From: Lactococcus allomyrinae
GTDB lineage: Bacteria; Bacillota; Bacilli; Lactobacillales; Streptococcaceae
NCBI RefSeq assembly: GCF_003627095.1
Contig: NZ_CP032627.1
Coordinates: 1,550,001 to 1,614,000 of the forward strand
Length of the DNA: 64,000 nucleotides
Direction of reading: 5' to 3'
The translations under genes and the position numbers were made by a program. Below the pieces are notes generated by a model. It saw only the letters and a program-made list of their open reading frames with translations. It had not been told where the DNA came from and made no database searches. Shown in pieces: positions 41,551 through 51,326 of the stretch. Within the stretch, counting starts at the first letter, position 1; each line of letters begins with the position of its first letter.

Positions 41551-42985
41551 CTAACATTCTTCTCCATTTCTCTGCAATAACATGGTCTTGGAATTGTTCA
41601 ACTGAAGTAATTGTACTTTTCTTTAATTTAGGATAGTATCTCTTTAGAATTTCTTGAATGCCTAAAGCAAGTTGGTGAGTACTAAATTCTTCATCTTGAC
41701 GAGAAAAATCTCTCAAGTATCCATTTTCTCCATTTTTTATTAACTCCATCGCACCAAAACGTGCTTTGAAAGTCACTATGGGAAGTCCTGCATCTAAAGC
41801 TTCAATATATGTTAATCCAAATCCTTCTGAATATGAAGCAGAGATGAATACATCATATTTTTTATAAACTTCTTCCAAATTGTTTGAATGTCCCTTAAGG
41901 CAAATATAATCATTAGCTTGAAGCTCGGTAATCGTTTGCTGTAATTTACCTTCTTCTGTCCCTTGACCATAAATATCAAAAATGATATCTGGATAATCTT
42001 CATGCATCGAAACAAAAGCTTTAATCGCAATATTAATATGTTTTTCACTCGCTAATCTTGATGCAGTCATAAATCTAGTGGGTTTCTTCTTGAATTTTGA
42101 ACAATCAATAACTGAATATTCCTTATCTCGAATCCCTCCTACTGGAATCGTAACGAACTTTTCATCTTTATTTGGAAAATCTACTAAAAAATCTTCTCTT
42201 TGCAATTCTGTAGAAACAACAACTCTATCAGCCGCATCAATATGAGTTAAAAGGTACTCATAATAATTATTCCACATCGGTGCTGATAGAATTTCCCTAT
42301 CTCCTAAGTGATCCGCATGTATTACCTCAATGAGATTGCAGTCCAAATATTTATGGTGGAATAACGCAACTTCAGGCTCTTCACCTCTATCTAAAATGAA
42401 TGTGTTCTTTTCACTAAAACGTTCATCTAAACATTCAAAGAAATAACGTTGAAATAAGACCTCGTTTTTAAAAAATAAATTTTCTCCTTCAAAGTCATAA
42501 ACATGGATATTTTCAAGTATTCTCCCTCTTCTTGGATGGCGGTATTCATTGAACATTATCTTTCGCTTGCCTGTTTCAAAATCAAAAATTTCAATTTTAT
42601 ATCTAGAAACTAAAAGGAGATTATTATCTTTAGGATTAGGGGATTTTTCAATATGTTCCCTTATGAGCATACCTGTTGATGTTAATGTCTGCACAATACG
42701 GTGTGTTTCTGAATTGTCCTTAAAAATTTTATCTGAACGTTCATTTTTTTTGACCATTCCCGTTTCAATAATTTTTTTCCCGAAGGTAAAAAATTCCCAA
42801 ATATCGATAACTTGACTTTGTTTTAACTCCCAGTGCTCCATAGCTTCTGACAGCTCTTTCACAAGCCCCGTAAAGACATATTTATATGGCAGATTGATAC
42901 TATCAAATAACTTAGCTCTATAAAACTGAGCATGTTCAACCCCAGAATTCCCTATTCCCATTGCTTTATTAATGAAAAAATTCAT
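41540..42985 (-). CDS. gtfA: GtfA, adhesin O-GlcNAc transferase catalytic subunit
   Basis: This 481-residue GT4-type (GT-B fold) enzyme is near the family's 500 residues. The retaining-enzyme E-x7-E motif is visible as SEGFGLTYIEAL (Glu387 and Glu395). An extended beta-sheet insertion for substrate docking would occupy about residues 60-215. With GtfB it transfers GlcNAc from UDP-GlcNAc to Ser/Thr of the adhesin in the cytoplasm, the first modification. It follows asp3 and precedes gtfB. Confidence 0.9.
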   Translation of the reverse strand: MNFFINKAMGIGNSGVEHAQFYRAKLFDSINLPYKYVFTGLVKELSEAMEHWELKQSQVIDIWEFFTFGKKIIETGMVKKNERSDKIFKDNSETHRIVQTLTSTGMLIREHIEKSPNPKDNNLLLVSRYKIEIFDFETGKRKIMFNEYRHPRRGRILENIHVYDFEGENLFFKNEVLFQRYFFECLDERFSEKNTFILDRGEEPEVALFHHKYLDCNLIEVIHADHLGDREILSAPMWNNYYEYLLTHIDAADRVVVSTELQREDFLVDFPNKDEKFVTIPVGGIRDKEYSVIDCSKFKKKPTRFMTASRLASEKHINIAIKAFVSMHEDYPDIIFDIYGQGTEEGKLQQTITELQANDYICLKGHSNNLEEVYKKYDVFISASYSEGFGLTYIEALDAGLPIVTFKARFGAMELIKNGENGYLRDFSRQDEEFSTHQLALGIQEILKRYYPKLKKSTITSVEQFQDHVIAEKWRRMLDGL

Positions 42986-43033
42986 TTCTTCTCCCTCTCT
43001 GATAACCTATGACTATAAAATCGACGTTCTATC

Positions 43034-43909
43034 TTAATTTGATACGTCCAATATCCTTTGCTGCATTTGTTTAGCTATATATACATATTTCCGAATTTCT
43101 CTGTCATTTTGCCCCGACTTCTGGATTTGAATGTTTGATAAAATATTGTAACTCGGAAATAAAGAAGATAGAATGTTTGGTAAAAGGTGATAGGGTTTTG
43201 AAAGAAACTCAAAATTTTGACCCCGTGATATGGAAATTTCCTTTGTACCATTTTTCATATACTTTAATACATTCATTAAGAACTCTAAAAAGTCATCTTC
43301 TCCTCTACTCACAAAAAGACATAATCGATCTTCCTTATCATCTGATAATGGAATAACCGAAGTTTCTCTTAGTAAATAATTAATCACTATCTCTAGCTTT
43401 TCATTACTCTCATCTATTTTATGACTAGCTAATTCTAAAATACCTATCTTTTTATTTACCAATAGCTCATATTTTTCTTTAAAAGAACTACCCATTATTA
43501 GCAGGAAGTAGAAGGTTATGACATTATGTTTTTGATTAATTAGACTGATTTTATAACTAGCTGCTTCCTCAGGATATTTGAAAACTAATTTCAAATTTTC
43601 AAAATATTCCATACCAATTTTATTGTTGAACTTATCGTAAAACTCTATAGTCGCTTGAAGATGATTTTGTTCAACTTCTTCTAGATACAATCCTATCTCA
43701 TAGTATTGATTTGCTGCCAGTAAGGGGAGTAAAGGAGAGATACGATTTTTTGAGTAATTTCCTATAGAATTCCATGTTTTTATCTTTGCTCCTACGGGCA
43801 TCATAGGTGATGAAAATTTAGTTTCCTTCTTGTCTATAACGACTTCTGCACCATAAGAATAACTATCAACATATCTATTTCCCCATTTTATTATTGAAAT
43901 TCCCTCCAA
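43034..43909 (-). CDS. asp3: Accessory Sec protein Asp3
   Basis: This 291-residue soluble protein matches Asp3 in length and position between asp2 and gtfA. The N-terminal half is beta-rich (PMMPVGAKIKTWNSIGNYS; YYEIGLYLEEVEQNHLQATIEFYDKF), typical for Asp3, which resembles a carbohydrate-binding module. Asp3 bridges Asp1, Asp2 and SecA2 at the membrane and binds the adhesin. The C-terminal 90 residues (after GTKEISISRG) are basic. Confidence 0.8.
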   Translation of the reverse strand: MEGISIIKWGNRYVDSYSYGAEVVIDKKETKFSSPMMPVGAKIKTWNSIGNYSKNRISPLLPLLAANQYYEIGLYLEEVEQNHLQATIEFYDKFNNKIGMEYFENLKLVFKYPEEAASYKISLINQKHNVITFYFLLIMGSSFKEKYELLVNKKIGILELASHKIDESNEKLEIVINYLLRETSVIPLSDDKEDRLCLFVSRGEDDFLEFLMNVLKYMKNGTKEISISRGQNFEFLSKPYHLLPNILSSLFPSYNILSNIQIQKSGQNDREIRKYVYIAKQMQQRILDVSN

Positions 43910-43948
43910 TGTTTTGTCTCCTTATAACGTTTTATTGATTTGTAAAAA

Positions 43949-45544
43949 CTAGAGTCTATAATCTAACTTTCGTCCAAAGTCATGACATAGTATGTTTCTA
44001 TATTGCTTTATGAACCAAGTATTAACTCCCAGAGTATTATCATTATGCCTACCAATAAGCCCTTTATGTAATATCACTGCCTCTGGAGAATTTTTTCTGA
44101 GCTTATCGGCAATCATTTGAAAAGCAATGCCATCGTAGTCATCATCTTTCATATAGGCAATAGCAAAAATAGTGCTTTTAAAAGTTCCTGTTTCAAATTT
44201 ATTCCAAAATTTTTCATTCAATTTCTCTGCTATATCATTATTTGCTTTGCCTCCAAAGTGCATAATCATATCAAGAGATGTTCCCCACATTTCAGGTCTT
44301 CTAATTCTTTCATTCATAGCTATACTCCCAATATTAGCAAGAGGTTTCCCTATGATAACCGCAGCTGGTTCTAAATCTGCAGCATAATATAACGAACCAA
44401 AAGTTCCCATTGACAGTCCTGATAAAATTAACTCTTCATTTGTAAAACCTAGCCACTTTAGTTTTTCCTTTATAACCTTGACCACTTCGTGTTCCAGCAC
44501 ATCACTTCCAACATAGAAATTTCCTCCTTCAAGTCGTGGATCCCCGATTAGAATAAACGGACATCCCATACGTCCCATCATTCCTCGACCCTCGAACCCT
44601 TCTGCCGAACGATAACCTGAGAAATAAACAGCTAAGGGAGGTTTTAGATCTCCTGGATGGAAATAGTAAAAAAGTTCTTCATTACGCACTTTTGAGTCAA
44701 TAATCCTTTTTCCATTGGGTAACATCATGCTATTATTTGACAAATGATTTCTAAAATGAATCTGTCCAATTTCAATCTTTCCCACTCCACCTTTGGCATA
44801 AAGTGAAACTCCTACAAATCTGACATAATCTGATTCATTACTAATAATCTTAATTTGCTTTCTGAATTCTTCTGGACTTCCTTTAAAAATATTTATGATT
44901 TCATTGGTAGATTGATCTATCAGAAATATTTTAAATTCCAGTTCAACCGTTCCTGAAGTAATGGCTATTTCAGGAGTAAATGTGACTTTGCTATTTGCTT
45001 CAATACCATGAGGGTGAATTTTCCATGAAATAATTTGTTTCATCTCTTGCCCGAAGTCGCCTGATAATTCTAAATAACAATTTCCTTTTTTTCTGTATGC
45101 TCCTTTAAAACTTTCTCTAACTTCGAGATAATCCATACTTAATTTATATCCATATTGCTTTTGGGAAGAATTTAGCGCTATATCAACTATATTTTGTAAT
45201 TCATCTTCATTTTCTAAATCAATCGGAATACTAAATTTTCTATCTAGAATCTTTCTCTGCGATTCTTTAATTGATGCTTTACTATCAAAAAGTACCTGAT
45301 ATGCTGGAAACTGTTCTAATAATGATGGAAAATTTTGAAGAAGTATTGCATCATTACCCAAAACAAAAATAGTTCGGCTTTTTTGGGGATTGAATTTATT
45401 TTCCTGAAATATTTCCACTTGCTCATTATCAGAAATAAAATTATAATTACCAGGTAATATCACATAATTGAATTTTTCTATTACTTCACTTGGAAAGTCT
45501 AATTTTTTTCCACCTATCTGAATAATCTCAATTTTTTTCCTCAT
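43949..45544 (-). CDS. asp2: Accessory Sec protein Asp2
   Basis: This 531-residue protein contains an N-terminal carbohydrate-binding-like part and a C-terminal alpha/beta-hydrolase domain. The nucleophile is Ser378 in LSGLSMGTFG, and a His near residue 513 (GLIGRHNDN) could complete the triad. In S. gordonii Asp2 both acetylates GlcNAc on the adhesin and is needed for export. It overlaps asp1 by 17 nt, indicating translational coupling. Confidence 0.88.
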   Translation of the reverse strand: MRKKIEIIQIGGKKLDFPSEVIEKFNYVILPGNYNFISDNEQVEIFQENKFNPQKSRTIFVLGNDAILLQNFPSLLEQFPAYQVLFDSKASIKESQRKILDRKFSIPIDLENEDELQNIVDIALNSSQKQYGYKLSMDYLEVRESFKGAYRKKGNCYLELSGDFGQEMKQIISWKIHPHGIEANSKVTFTPEIAITSGTVELEFKIFLIDQSTNEIINIFKGSPEEFRKQIKIISNESDYVRFVGVSLYAKGGVGKIEIGQIHFRNHLSNNSMMLPNGKRIIDSKVRNEELFYYFHPGDLKPPLAVYFSGYRSAEGFEGRGMMGRMGCPFILIGDPRLEGGNFYVGSDVLEHEVVKVIKEKLKWLGFTNEELILSGLSMGTFGSLYYAADLEPAAVIIGKPLANIGSIAMNERIRRPEMWGTSLDMIMHFGGKANNDIAEKLNEKFWNKFETGTFKSTIFAIAYMKDDDYDGIAFQMIADKLRKNSPEAVILHKGLIGRHNDNTLGVNTWFIKQYRNILCHDFGRKLDYRL

Positions 45545-47096
45545 GTTTTTTTGTAATAATCTCCTGCCATTTTCTTATTATATTGTCGGACTCATGTTGC
45601 TCAATAATATTCACATTATGTACCAATGCTTTATTCCAGTTTCTCAGGTTATCAATGAAATAATCTATGAAATCTTTTAATTCTTTTTCAGCATTAGAGT
45701 TCTTCAACGTAAACCCGTTTTTTCCGTCTGTAATAAAATCACTTGTATGTCTTGATATAATCGGTATTCCAGCACTTATCGCTTTGGAGTGACGTAACAT
45801 ATTGTATTTATCTTCCAAATCCAAATATATTCTTGCAGTGCTTAAAGTATCTTCAACCACCGCAGAATCTGGTTGGTAAATATAGTCTATTCTGAGGTTT
45901 GCATTAACTGCTCCAACATATCTTGACCAATCTGATGAATTTTGAAGTTCTCTAACTGCTTCTACATCTTGGGTAAATAGTTGCTTTTCTCTCTTTGCAG
46001 TAATATATTTTTCCACTTTGAGATACTCTGTTGAATCAATACTAACTTCAAAATAACTTTCAAGGATTAACTTCTGTGTAAATTTTGCTCTCTCTGTGCT
46101 CTTAAAGTCATCTATTTCGAAAATCAAAGAAAGCTGTTCATCCTTAATGACTTTCTGAATCATCATAGCGACGATTTTGTCTTCTTGTGAATGAATTGAT
46201 GATATTTTGCAATAGATTTGCATCTGTGCAGTTGAGTCACTTACACCTAAATTGAGCTGCGGTAAAAAGATAGGGATATAATTCTGCACTTCATTTTTTG
46301 ACAACCTAGTTTGAGTATCAACAATCAATTCTGCTTCTTCTCTGTCTTCCTCTAAGGTATCTGTAATGATGCGTATCATTTTTCCTTTATACGCTAAACC
46401 TTGTGTTTGTTGTATGATTTTCTTTTCTGTTGTTGTTACTATTGATATATCATGGTCAGACTGTTTATTAATGCCTTCTTCCGTGAAATAATGTAAAACT
46501 TCTCTCATAGCTTCGTCTAACGATGTGTATTTATCTTTTAGAAAATTGTTTCTTTTTTTCTCAATGATGATATCTTTTCCAATTTGACTTAGTGAGTTTT
46601 CCCCTGATTCATTAAAATATTTTATTTTATACACTTCATGTTTTTTATTTAGGTAATGTTTTTCTGAAACAAACCCTCTGTCGTCATAAACCTCATCAAT
46701 GAAACTTCCATCAGCTTGTAAGTACCTAATTCTAGACATAAATCCATAATCGTTATAAAATACCTTACCAACAACTTTCTCTTTTCGAATCAGTAATGTT
46801 GCTGATGGAGTATAAATTTTATCTATATCTGGAGGTAACGCTAAATCCTCTAAACTCAAAGGATGTCCCATATCTGTTTTGATGTTTTGTAAGATATCAA
46901 ATACCCTTACAATATTGTTATAAGTGTAACCACTTCCATTCAGCTTATAGCGTAAAAAGGGAATTGGGTTTGTCAGTAACACTTTATTTTGGTAACCTTC
47001 TTTAGAAAAAAATTTTGATAATGTAAAAACTCTATCTTCTTCTAATTCAGTATTTTCATTCCAATCTGGTATCAAATATATTAAACTTTTATCCAA
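45528..47096 (-). CDS. asp1: Accessory Sec protein Asp1
   Basis: This 522-residue protein follows secY2 by 12 nt and overlaps asp2. Asp1 has a GT-B-like fold without activity and helps target the glycosylated adhesin to SecA2. Visible features are an N-terminal LIYLIPDWNENTELEED, a tyrosine-rich middle (NDYGFMSRIRYLQADGSFIDEVYDDRG) and a C-terminal AISAGIPIISRHTSDFITDGKNGF, which resembles a GT-B donor-site stretch. The identity rests on these and on position. Confidence 0.85.
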   Translation of the reverse strand: MDKSLIYLIPDWNENTELEEDRVFTLSKFFSKEGYQNKVLLTNPIPFLRYKLNGSGYTYNNIVRVFDILQNIKTDMGHPLSLEDLALPPDIDKIYTPSATLLIRKEKVVGKVFYNDYGFMSRIRYLQADGSFIDEVYDDRGFVSEKHYLNKKHEVYKIKYFNESGENSLSQIGKDIIIEKKRNNFLKDKYTSLDEAMREVLHYFTEEGINKQSDHDISIVTTTEKKIIQQTQGLAYKGKMIRIITDTLEEDREEAELIVDTQTRLSKNEVQNYIPIFLPQLNLGVSDSTAQMQIYCKISSIHSQEDKIVAMMIQKVIKDEQLSLIFEIDDFKSTERAKFTQKLILESYFEVSIDSTEYLKVEKYITAKREKQLFTQDVEAVRELQNSSDWSRYVGAVNANLRIDYIYQPDSAVVEDTLSTARIYLDLEDKYNMLRHSKAISAGIPIISRHTSDFITDGKNGFTLKNSNAEKELKDFIDYFIDNLRNWNKALVHNVNIIEQHESDNIIRKWQEIITKKHEEKN

Positions 47097-47108
47097 ACTA
47101 TCCTCGAT

Positions 47109-48320
47109 TCAAAATAATTTATAATGCCCTTTAGCAAGCATAAATCGAATATCCTCATGAAGATTGTCTACTATGATAATTACCATGAAAATACTTCCGA
47201 AATAAAATGCTAGATTTGACACATCTGAAATCTTTAATCCTATTATCAGTGGCACAAGCGAGACGATAAGCATATAGATATTTCCCATGATTATCATGAT
47301 ATTTAATCTTCGTCGGAGATATTTTTCTGTTTCCTCTCCTGGTATTACTCCAAGGATATAGTCTCCTGAATCTCTCAAAGATTTAGCAATATCATGAACT
47401 CGAATATTAACATGACTAAAGCCGTAACCTAGAATAGTTAATATCACACCATACGTAATGATTCCTAAAAGAGAAGTGTATGAGAACATTTGAGTTATAA
47501 TATACAAAAAAGCGCTACCTTTCAGAGATGGGATCATGGTTAATAACTGTGGAATGGAAAACAAAGTGACACCAAACATAAAAGGTAATGCACCAGCGGC
47601 TAATACTTTTATAGGGATGTATGAATTTTCAAATGTAACATCCATTCCTGTCTGCTGAATTTTAATTCTATATTCTCCTCGATATAAAAATACTGAGATG
47701 TAAAGAAACGCGATGGTAACGAGTGCCAATATTCCCAATCCGAGTGGAGTAGTGAATAAACCATCCGCTGTTTGCCCTGAAAATAACATCGCAGGAATAT
47801 TTGCCAAAAGCCCAGGTAAAATAATTACCATCTGTTTTCCGATTCCTTTTTTCATATTCATATCTGCAATATAAGAAACTATCATTCCGCCTGCTATCAG
47901 GATTATCATTAAAGCTAAATGAACTTCATTTTTGGATAGCATTGCAACATCACTGTAAATGATGCTCTCTTTAAAATGAGCTATTATTGTGAAAGATTGC
48001 AATATACAAAACATAAAAGTCAATACACGTTGTATAAATCCAGCTTGTTTCGCTGATAGATTCTTAATTACATCAATGTCAAGCATCGTGAGAGTACTCC
48101 AAAGAATCAAAGCAATCATATATGGACCTAGTCCAAGAGAAAAGAGTGTTAATTTTGTTGCATTACCAGCAGTCATATTTGCGAAAATTCTCATAATACC
48201 TGCTGATTCTATATTAGTTGACATTGTTAAGGGAAGCTGGAGTTTTCCTCCAAACTGAACAACTATAATAAATAAAAATGTCCATAAACATCTTTTTATA
48301 GCCCCGTAATATTCTTTCAT
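47109..48320 (-). CDS. secY2: Accessory translocase channel SecY2
   Basis: This 403-residue protein has about ten predicted membrane segments, as in SecY. It has SecY-like stretches such as GGKLQLPLTM near TM1, the LGLGPYMIALILWS second helix, and ANIPAMLFSG; the loops are shorter than in housekeeping SecY. It forms the export pore for the glycosylated adhesin with the SecE-like and SecG-like subunits of this cluster. Confidence 0.93.
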   Translation of the reverse strand: MKEYYGAIKRCLWTFLFIIVVQFGGKLQLPLTMSTNIESAGIMRIFANMTAGNATKLTLFSLGLGPYMIALILWSTLTMLDIDVIKNLSAKQAGFIQRVLTFMFCILQSFTIIAHFKESIIYSDVAMLSKNEVHLALMIILIAGGMIVSYIADMNMKKGIGKQMVIILPGLLANIPAMLFSGQTADGLFTTPLGLGILALVTIAFLYISVFLYRGEYRIKIQQTGMDVTFENSYIPIKVLAAGALPFMFGVTLFSIPQLLTMIPSLKGSAFLYIITQMFSYTSLLGIITYGVILTILGYGFSHVNIRVHDIAKSLRDSGDYILGVIPGEETEKYLRRRLNIMIIMGNIYMLIVSLVPLIIGLKISDVSNLAFYFGSIFMVIIIVDNLHEDIRFMLAKGHYKLF

Positions 48321-48396
48321 CCTATATCGTTCCTACATTATCGTTATCTTTATTTTTTACCCTACGCTAAACGTGCTCACTAGGTTTCTTCACAAA

Positions 48397-50775
48397 TCAC
48401 GGAAACTCAATATCTATAGATCCATCAGGATTTACAAATAATTCAGATAGTAGCAAGTTTCTAGTTATATCTAGCCAGAGTTTTTCTATTGTTTCTGTAA
48501 AATATCGATTAGCTTCTATCTGAAACTCATATAAAGGCTGATGCTGAGCCCAATTTCGATTTTTTACTACTGATTTTAGCTGCACAAGACCATCTGCTAA
48601 ATCTATCCATAGTGAATCTAACGATTTCAATATGATAACCCGCCTATAATAATTTAGCTGATATTTATTTGATAAGTTATTTTCCATTATTTTTGTTCGC
48701 TCAGAAATATTTTCTACCAAAATGTTAGCAGTAGCTTTACGACCAATACTTTTTAAGTTTTTTAGTTCCTCTCTATCGTAAGAGTAATTAATGTTATTAA
48801 ATATAAAATCTGATACTTTTTGAGTTTCCAAATTTTTTTTGTCTGAAACAAATGTGCTTATAACTTCTTCAAAACTTTTCTCAATAATTTTTTCAAAATA
48901 CTCTGCTTGTGCTTCCATTACTGTATTTCTCGCTGCATATACACGTTTCCTAAGAACACTTACAATGTCATCATAATCCAATGTGTCTTTTCGCATTTTA
49001 ATATCTTGATTTTTTTTATTTTTTTGAGATTTATAAACGAGTTTCTTATACTTTCTTTTCTTCAATATTCCTTGTCTGCTTGCATCATGACTTGACAAGT
49101 TTTCTTGTTTTTTTCTAAATTTTTTGACCCAGTCAGGAGCATTTTCTACAACTACTCTATCTTCTAAGGAAGCAAAGAAATAACTATCTCCTGGCTCTCC
49201 TTGTCTTCCTGCTCGTCCTCTAAGCTGATTATCAATACGTTCACTTGTCATATTTTCTGTCCCGATGACAATTAATCCGCCGTGTCTTTCACTAAATTTA
49301 TCCAGTTTGATGTCCGTACCACGTCCAGCCATTGCTGTTGCTACGGTCACAGCTCCTCTCTTTCCTGCCTCGCTGATGATTTGTTTTTCCTTATAGGCAG
49401 TTGATGCATTTAATATGCTATGAGGAATTCGACTGTTTAATAATAGATTTGAATAAAGTTGAGATTTTGATACTGAACCAGTTGAAATTAAAACTGGTCG
49501 TTCGCTTTTTATTGAATCTTTGACCAATTCTAATGACTGCAATATTTTTTCTTTATGAGTAAGATAGATTATATCTTCATGATCTGTTCTAATAATCGGC
49601 TTATGAGTGGGAAGGCATATGACATCTATACCATATGTTTCTCGTAGCTCCTCTGCATCTGTTTTTGCTGTTCCTGTCATTCCAGATAGGATTTTAAACA
49701 TTTTGAATAAGTTTTGGTAAGTGATTGACCCCATTGATTTTGTTTCATTAGTAATCTCTACGCCCTCTTTTGCTTCTATTGCTTGATGCATCCCACCTTG
49801 TAGTTTTGTCCCTTGAAGCTTTCGCCCATTCATCTCATCTAAAAGAAATATTTCCTGATCATCAAGAACATAATCTCTATTATTTTTAAAAACATAATTT
49901 GCCTTCAAAGAAAGTACTGCATGCCTATAAAGGTCTTTATAATTCTCGCTTAAGATTTCTTGAACACCAAAATGTGTTTCCGCCTTTTTTATACCTTCCT
50001 CTAGGAACCATACACTTCTTTTGTCTTCACTTAAATCATAATCTTCGCTAAAATTTAGACTTTTCACAAACTTATCAACCATTACGTAGAGATTAGATTG
50101 TAACTTTGGAGCTCCTGAAATAATTAAAGGAGTTTGTGCCATATCCAAAAGTATTGAGTCTAGTTCATCAATAATTACAAAGTTAAATCCTTGTATATAT
50201 TGTTTTTCTTTTTCTACTGCTAAATTATCAAGAAGATAATCAAATCCTAAGGCACTATGAGTCGTATATACGATATCTGAAGAATAGATGATTTGCTTAT
50301 CCAGCTCCTTATCGTATTCATTTTTCTTTACTCCTACTGCTACGGAAAGCCCTAGCCATCGGTACACTCTGCCGACATCTTCGGCATCTCTCCATGCTAA
50401 ATATTCGTTTGCAGTTACAACAAAATTTCCACTTCCTACAAGTGCTCTGAGGTACATTGGCATTGTTGCCGTCAAAGTTTTACCTTCGCCTGTCTTCATT
50501 TCTGCGACATTTCCAAAGAAGAGGATTACAGCTCCTAAAATCTGAACATCGTAGGGTTTCAAACCTAATATCCTTCTATCTGCTTCAATCACAACACCAT
50601 AGGCTTCTGGGAGTATCTTCTCTAATTTTTCTCCTTGCTCAATTCGTTCTCTAAAGATTTTTGTCTGCTTCTTTAATTCTTGATCAGACATCTCTTTGTA
50701 TTTGGGAATATTTTGTTTAATTTTTTTAGTTATTTTTTCGTATTTTCTATATTTATTGTTTTTTTTCATGTCCAT
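48397..50775 (-). CDS. secA2: Accessory export ATPase SecA2
   Basis: This 792-residue protein has all SecA motor motifs: Walker A in MKTGEGKTLTA, DELDSILLD (Walker B), ILSGMTGTAKT, AMAGRGTDIKL and LRGRAGRQGEPGDSYF. It lacks the C-terminal zinc-binding tail of SecA1, as is usual for SecA2. It drives export of the glycosylated adhesin. It is the first gene of the operon here, whereas in streptococci secA2 lies after asp3. Its best ribosome site (AAAGGTGAG) is rather far, 14 nt from the start ATG. Confidence 0.95.
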   Translation of the reverse strand: MDMKKNNKYRKYEKITKKIKQNIPKYKEMSDQELKKQTKIFRERIEQGEKLEKILPEAYGVVIEADRRILGLKPYDVQILGAVILFFGNVAEMKTGEGKTLTATMPMYLRALVGSGNFVVTANEYLAWRDAEDVGRVYRWLGLSVAVGVKKNEYDKELDKQIIYSSDIVYTTHSALGFDYLLDNLAVEKEKQYIQGFNFVIIDELDSILLDMAQTPLIISGAPKLQSNLYVMVDKFVKSLNFSEDYDLSEDKRSVWFLEEGIKKAETHFGVQEILSENYKDLYRHAVLSLKANYVFKNNRDYVLDDQEIFLLDEMNGRKLQGTKLQGGMHQAIEAKEGVEITNETKSMGSITYQNLFKMFKILSGMTGTAKTDAEELRETYGIDVICLPTHKPIIRTDHEDIIYLTHKEKILQSLELVKDSIKSERPVLISTGSVSKSQLYSNLLLNSRIPHSILNASTAYKEKQIISEAGKRGAVTVATAMAGRGTDIKLDKFSERHGGLIVIGTENMTSERIDNQLRGRAGRQGEPGDSYFFASLEDRVVVENAPDWVKKFRKKQENLSSHDASRQGILKKRKYKKLVYKSQKNKKNQDIKMRKDTLDYDDIVSVLRKRVYAARNTVMEAQAEYFEKIIEKSFEEVISTFVSDKKNLETQKVSDFIFNNINYSYDREELKNLKSIGRKATANILVENISERTKIMENNLSNKYQLNYYRRVIILKSLDSLWIDLADGLVQLKSVVKNRNWAQHQPLYEFQIEANRYFTETIEKLWLDITRNLLLSELFVNPDGSIDIEFP

Positions 50776-50894
50776 TTTTTGATATTTTGCTCACCTTTCA
50801 CTTTGTCGTATTTCAATGAATATTACTTTTTGAATTGTTACAAATTTATTTTTATAGCAATATTTTTGATGAGTTCACTCATATTTCATTTCTT

Positions 50895-50940
50895 TTTTTT
50901 CGGAAATCTTCTTTCCGAAAAACTTCTATTTTTCGGAAAT
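50895..50940. promoter_or_regulatory. Three ATTTCCGAAAAAT-type sites upstream of secA2
   Basis: TTTTTTCGGAAAT (50895-50907), TTTCCGAAAAA (50912-50922) and ATTTTTCGGAAAT (50928-50940) alternate in direction. The last two form an 11-bp perfect inverted repeat with a 6-nt spacer. The motif matches the lactococcal PurBox (AWWWCCGAACWWT) at all but one position, but secA2 is not a purine gene. Confidence 0.55.
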
Positions 50941-51076
50941 ATAAGCCTCTATTTTGGACTATTTAGACCTTTTGTTTATCCTGTTAGAAGTCATTTTGTT
51001 TAATATATATTTCTTCATTATTTTCACTATCATTCTTCTACAAAAAATGTTACACAGCGTTATTTTTATGTCTTAT

Positions 51077-51105
51077 TTGATATTTTTTTGAGCTTGTAGT
51101 ATAAT
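51077..51105 (+). promoter_or_regulatory. Strong plus-strand promoter inside the secA2 upstream region
   Basis: TTGATA, a 17-nt spacer and a perfect TATAAT. It points away from secA2, toward tRNA-Ser. Confidence 0.75.
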
Positions 51106-51181
51106 TATTAAGAAATATATAGTCACAATATTTATCAATTTATAATATTTTCTAAAATATTAGATTCGAATATTGGCCTCT

Positions 51182-51211
51182 ATTTCCGAAAAATAGAAGA
51201 TTTTCGGAAAT
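51182..51211. promoter_or_regulatory. Second CCGAAAA palindrome
   Basis: ATTTCCGAAAAAT (51182-51194) and ATTTTCGGAAAT (51200-51211) form an 11-bp inverted repeat. GCCTCTATTT lies beside this copy and the first one. Confidence 0.55.
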
Positions 51212-51244
51212 ATGCGGTATAGAACAGTAGTTAATAGCAAAGAA

Positions 51245-51284
51245 AAAGAGCATATCGTGGTTACAATGTGCTCTTTATTTTTTA
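51245..51284 (+). terminator. Terminator of the candidate small RNA
   Basis: An 8-bp stem AAAGAGCA/TGCTCTTT with 16-nt loop, then ATTTTTTATAATTT. Confidence 0.65.
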
Positions 51285-51326
51285 TAATTTGTTGACATTA
51301 TTAGTTTGTCAAATAAATAAAAAAGA

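Larger units (their letters stand above)
51112..51284 (+). ncRNA. Candidate small RNA, about 170 nt
   Basis: It is bounded by the promoter at 51077-51105 and a terminator hairpin (AAAGAGCA/TGCTCTTT, 51245-51276, then T-rich). It has no ORF with a ribosome site. It contains the 51182-51211 CCGAAAA palindrome, which would fold into a hairpin matching the one in the secA2 leader. Confidence 0.45.

Noticed and set aside
50895-51211. Calling the CCGAAAA sites PurBoxes
   Set aside because: Each has A where the PurBox has C, and the downstream genes are not purine-related. I record them as unassigned operators.
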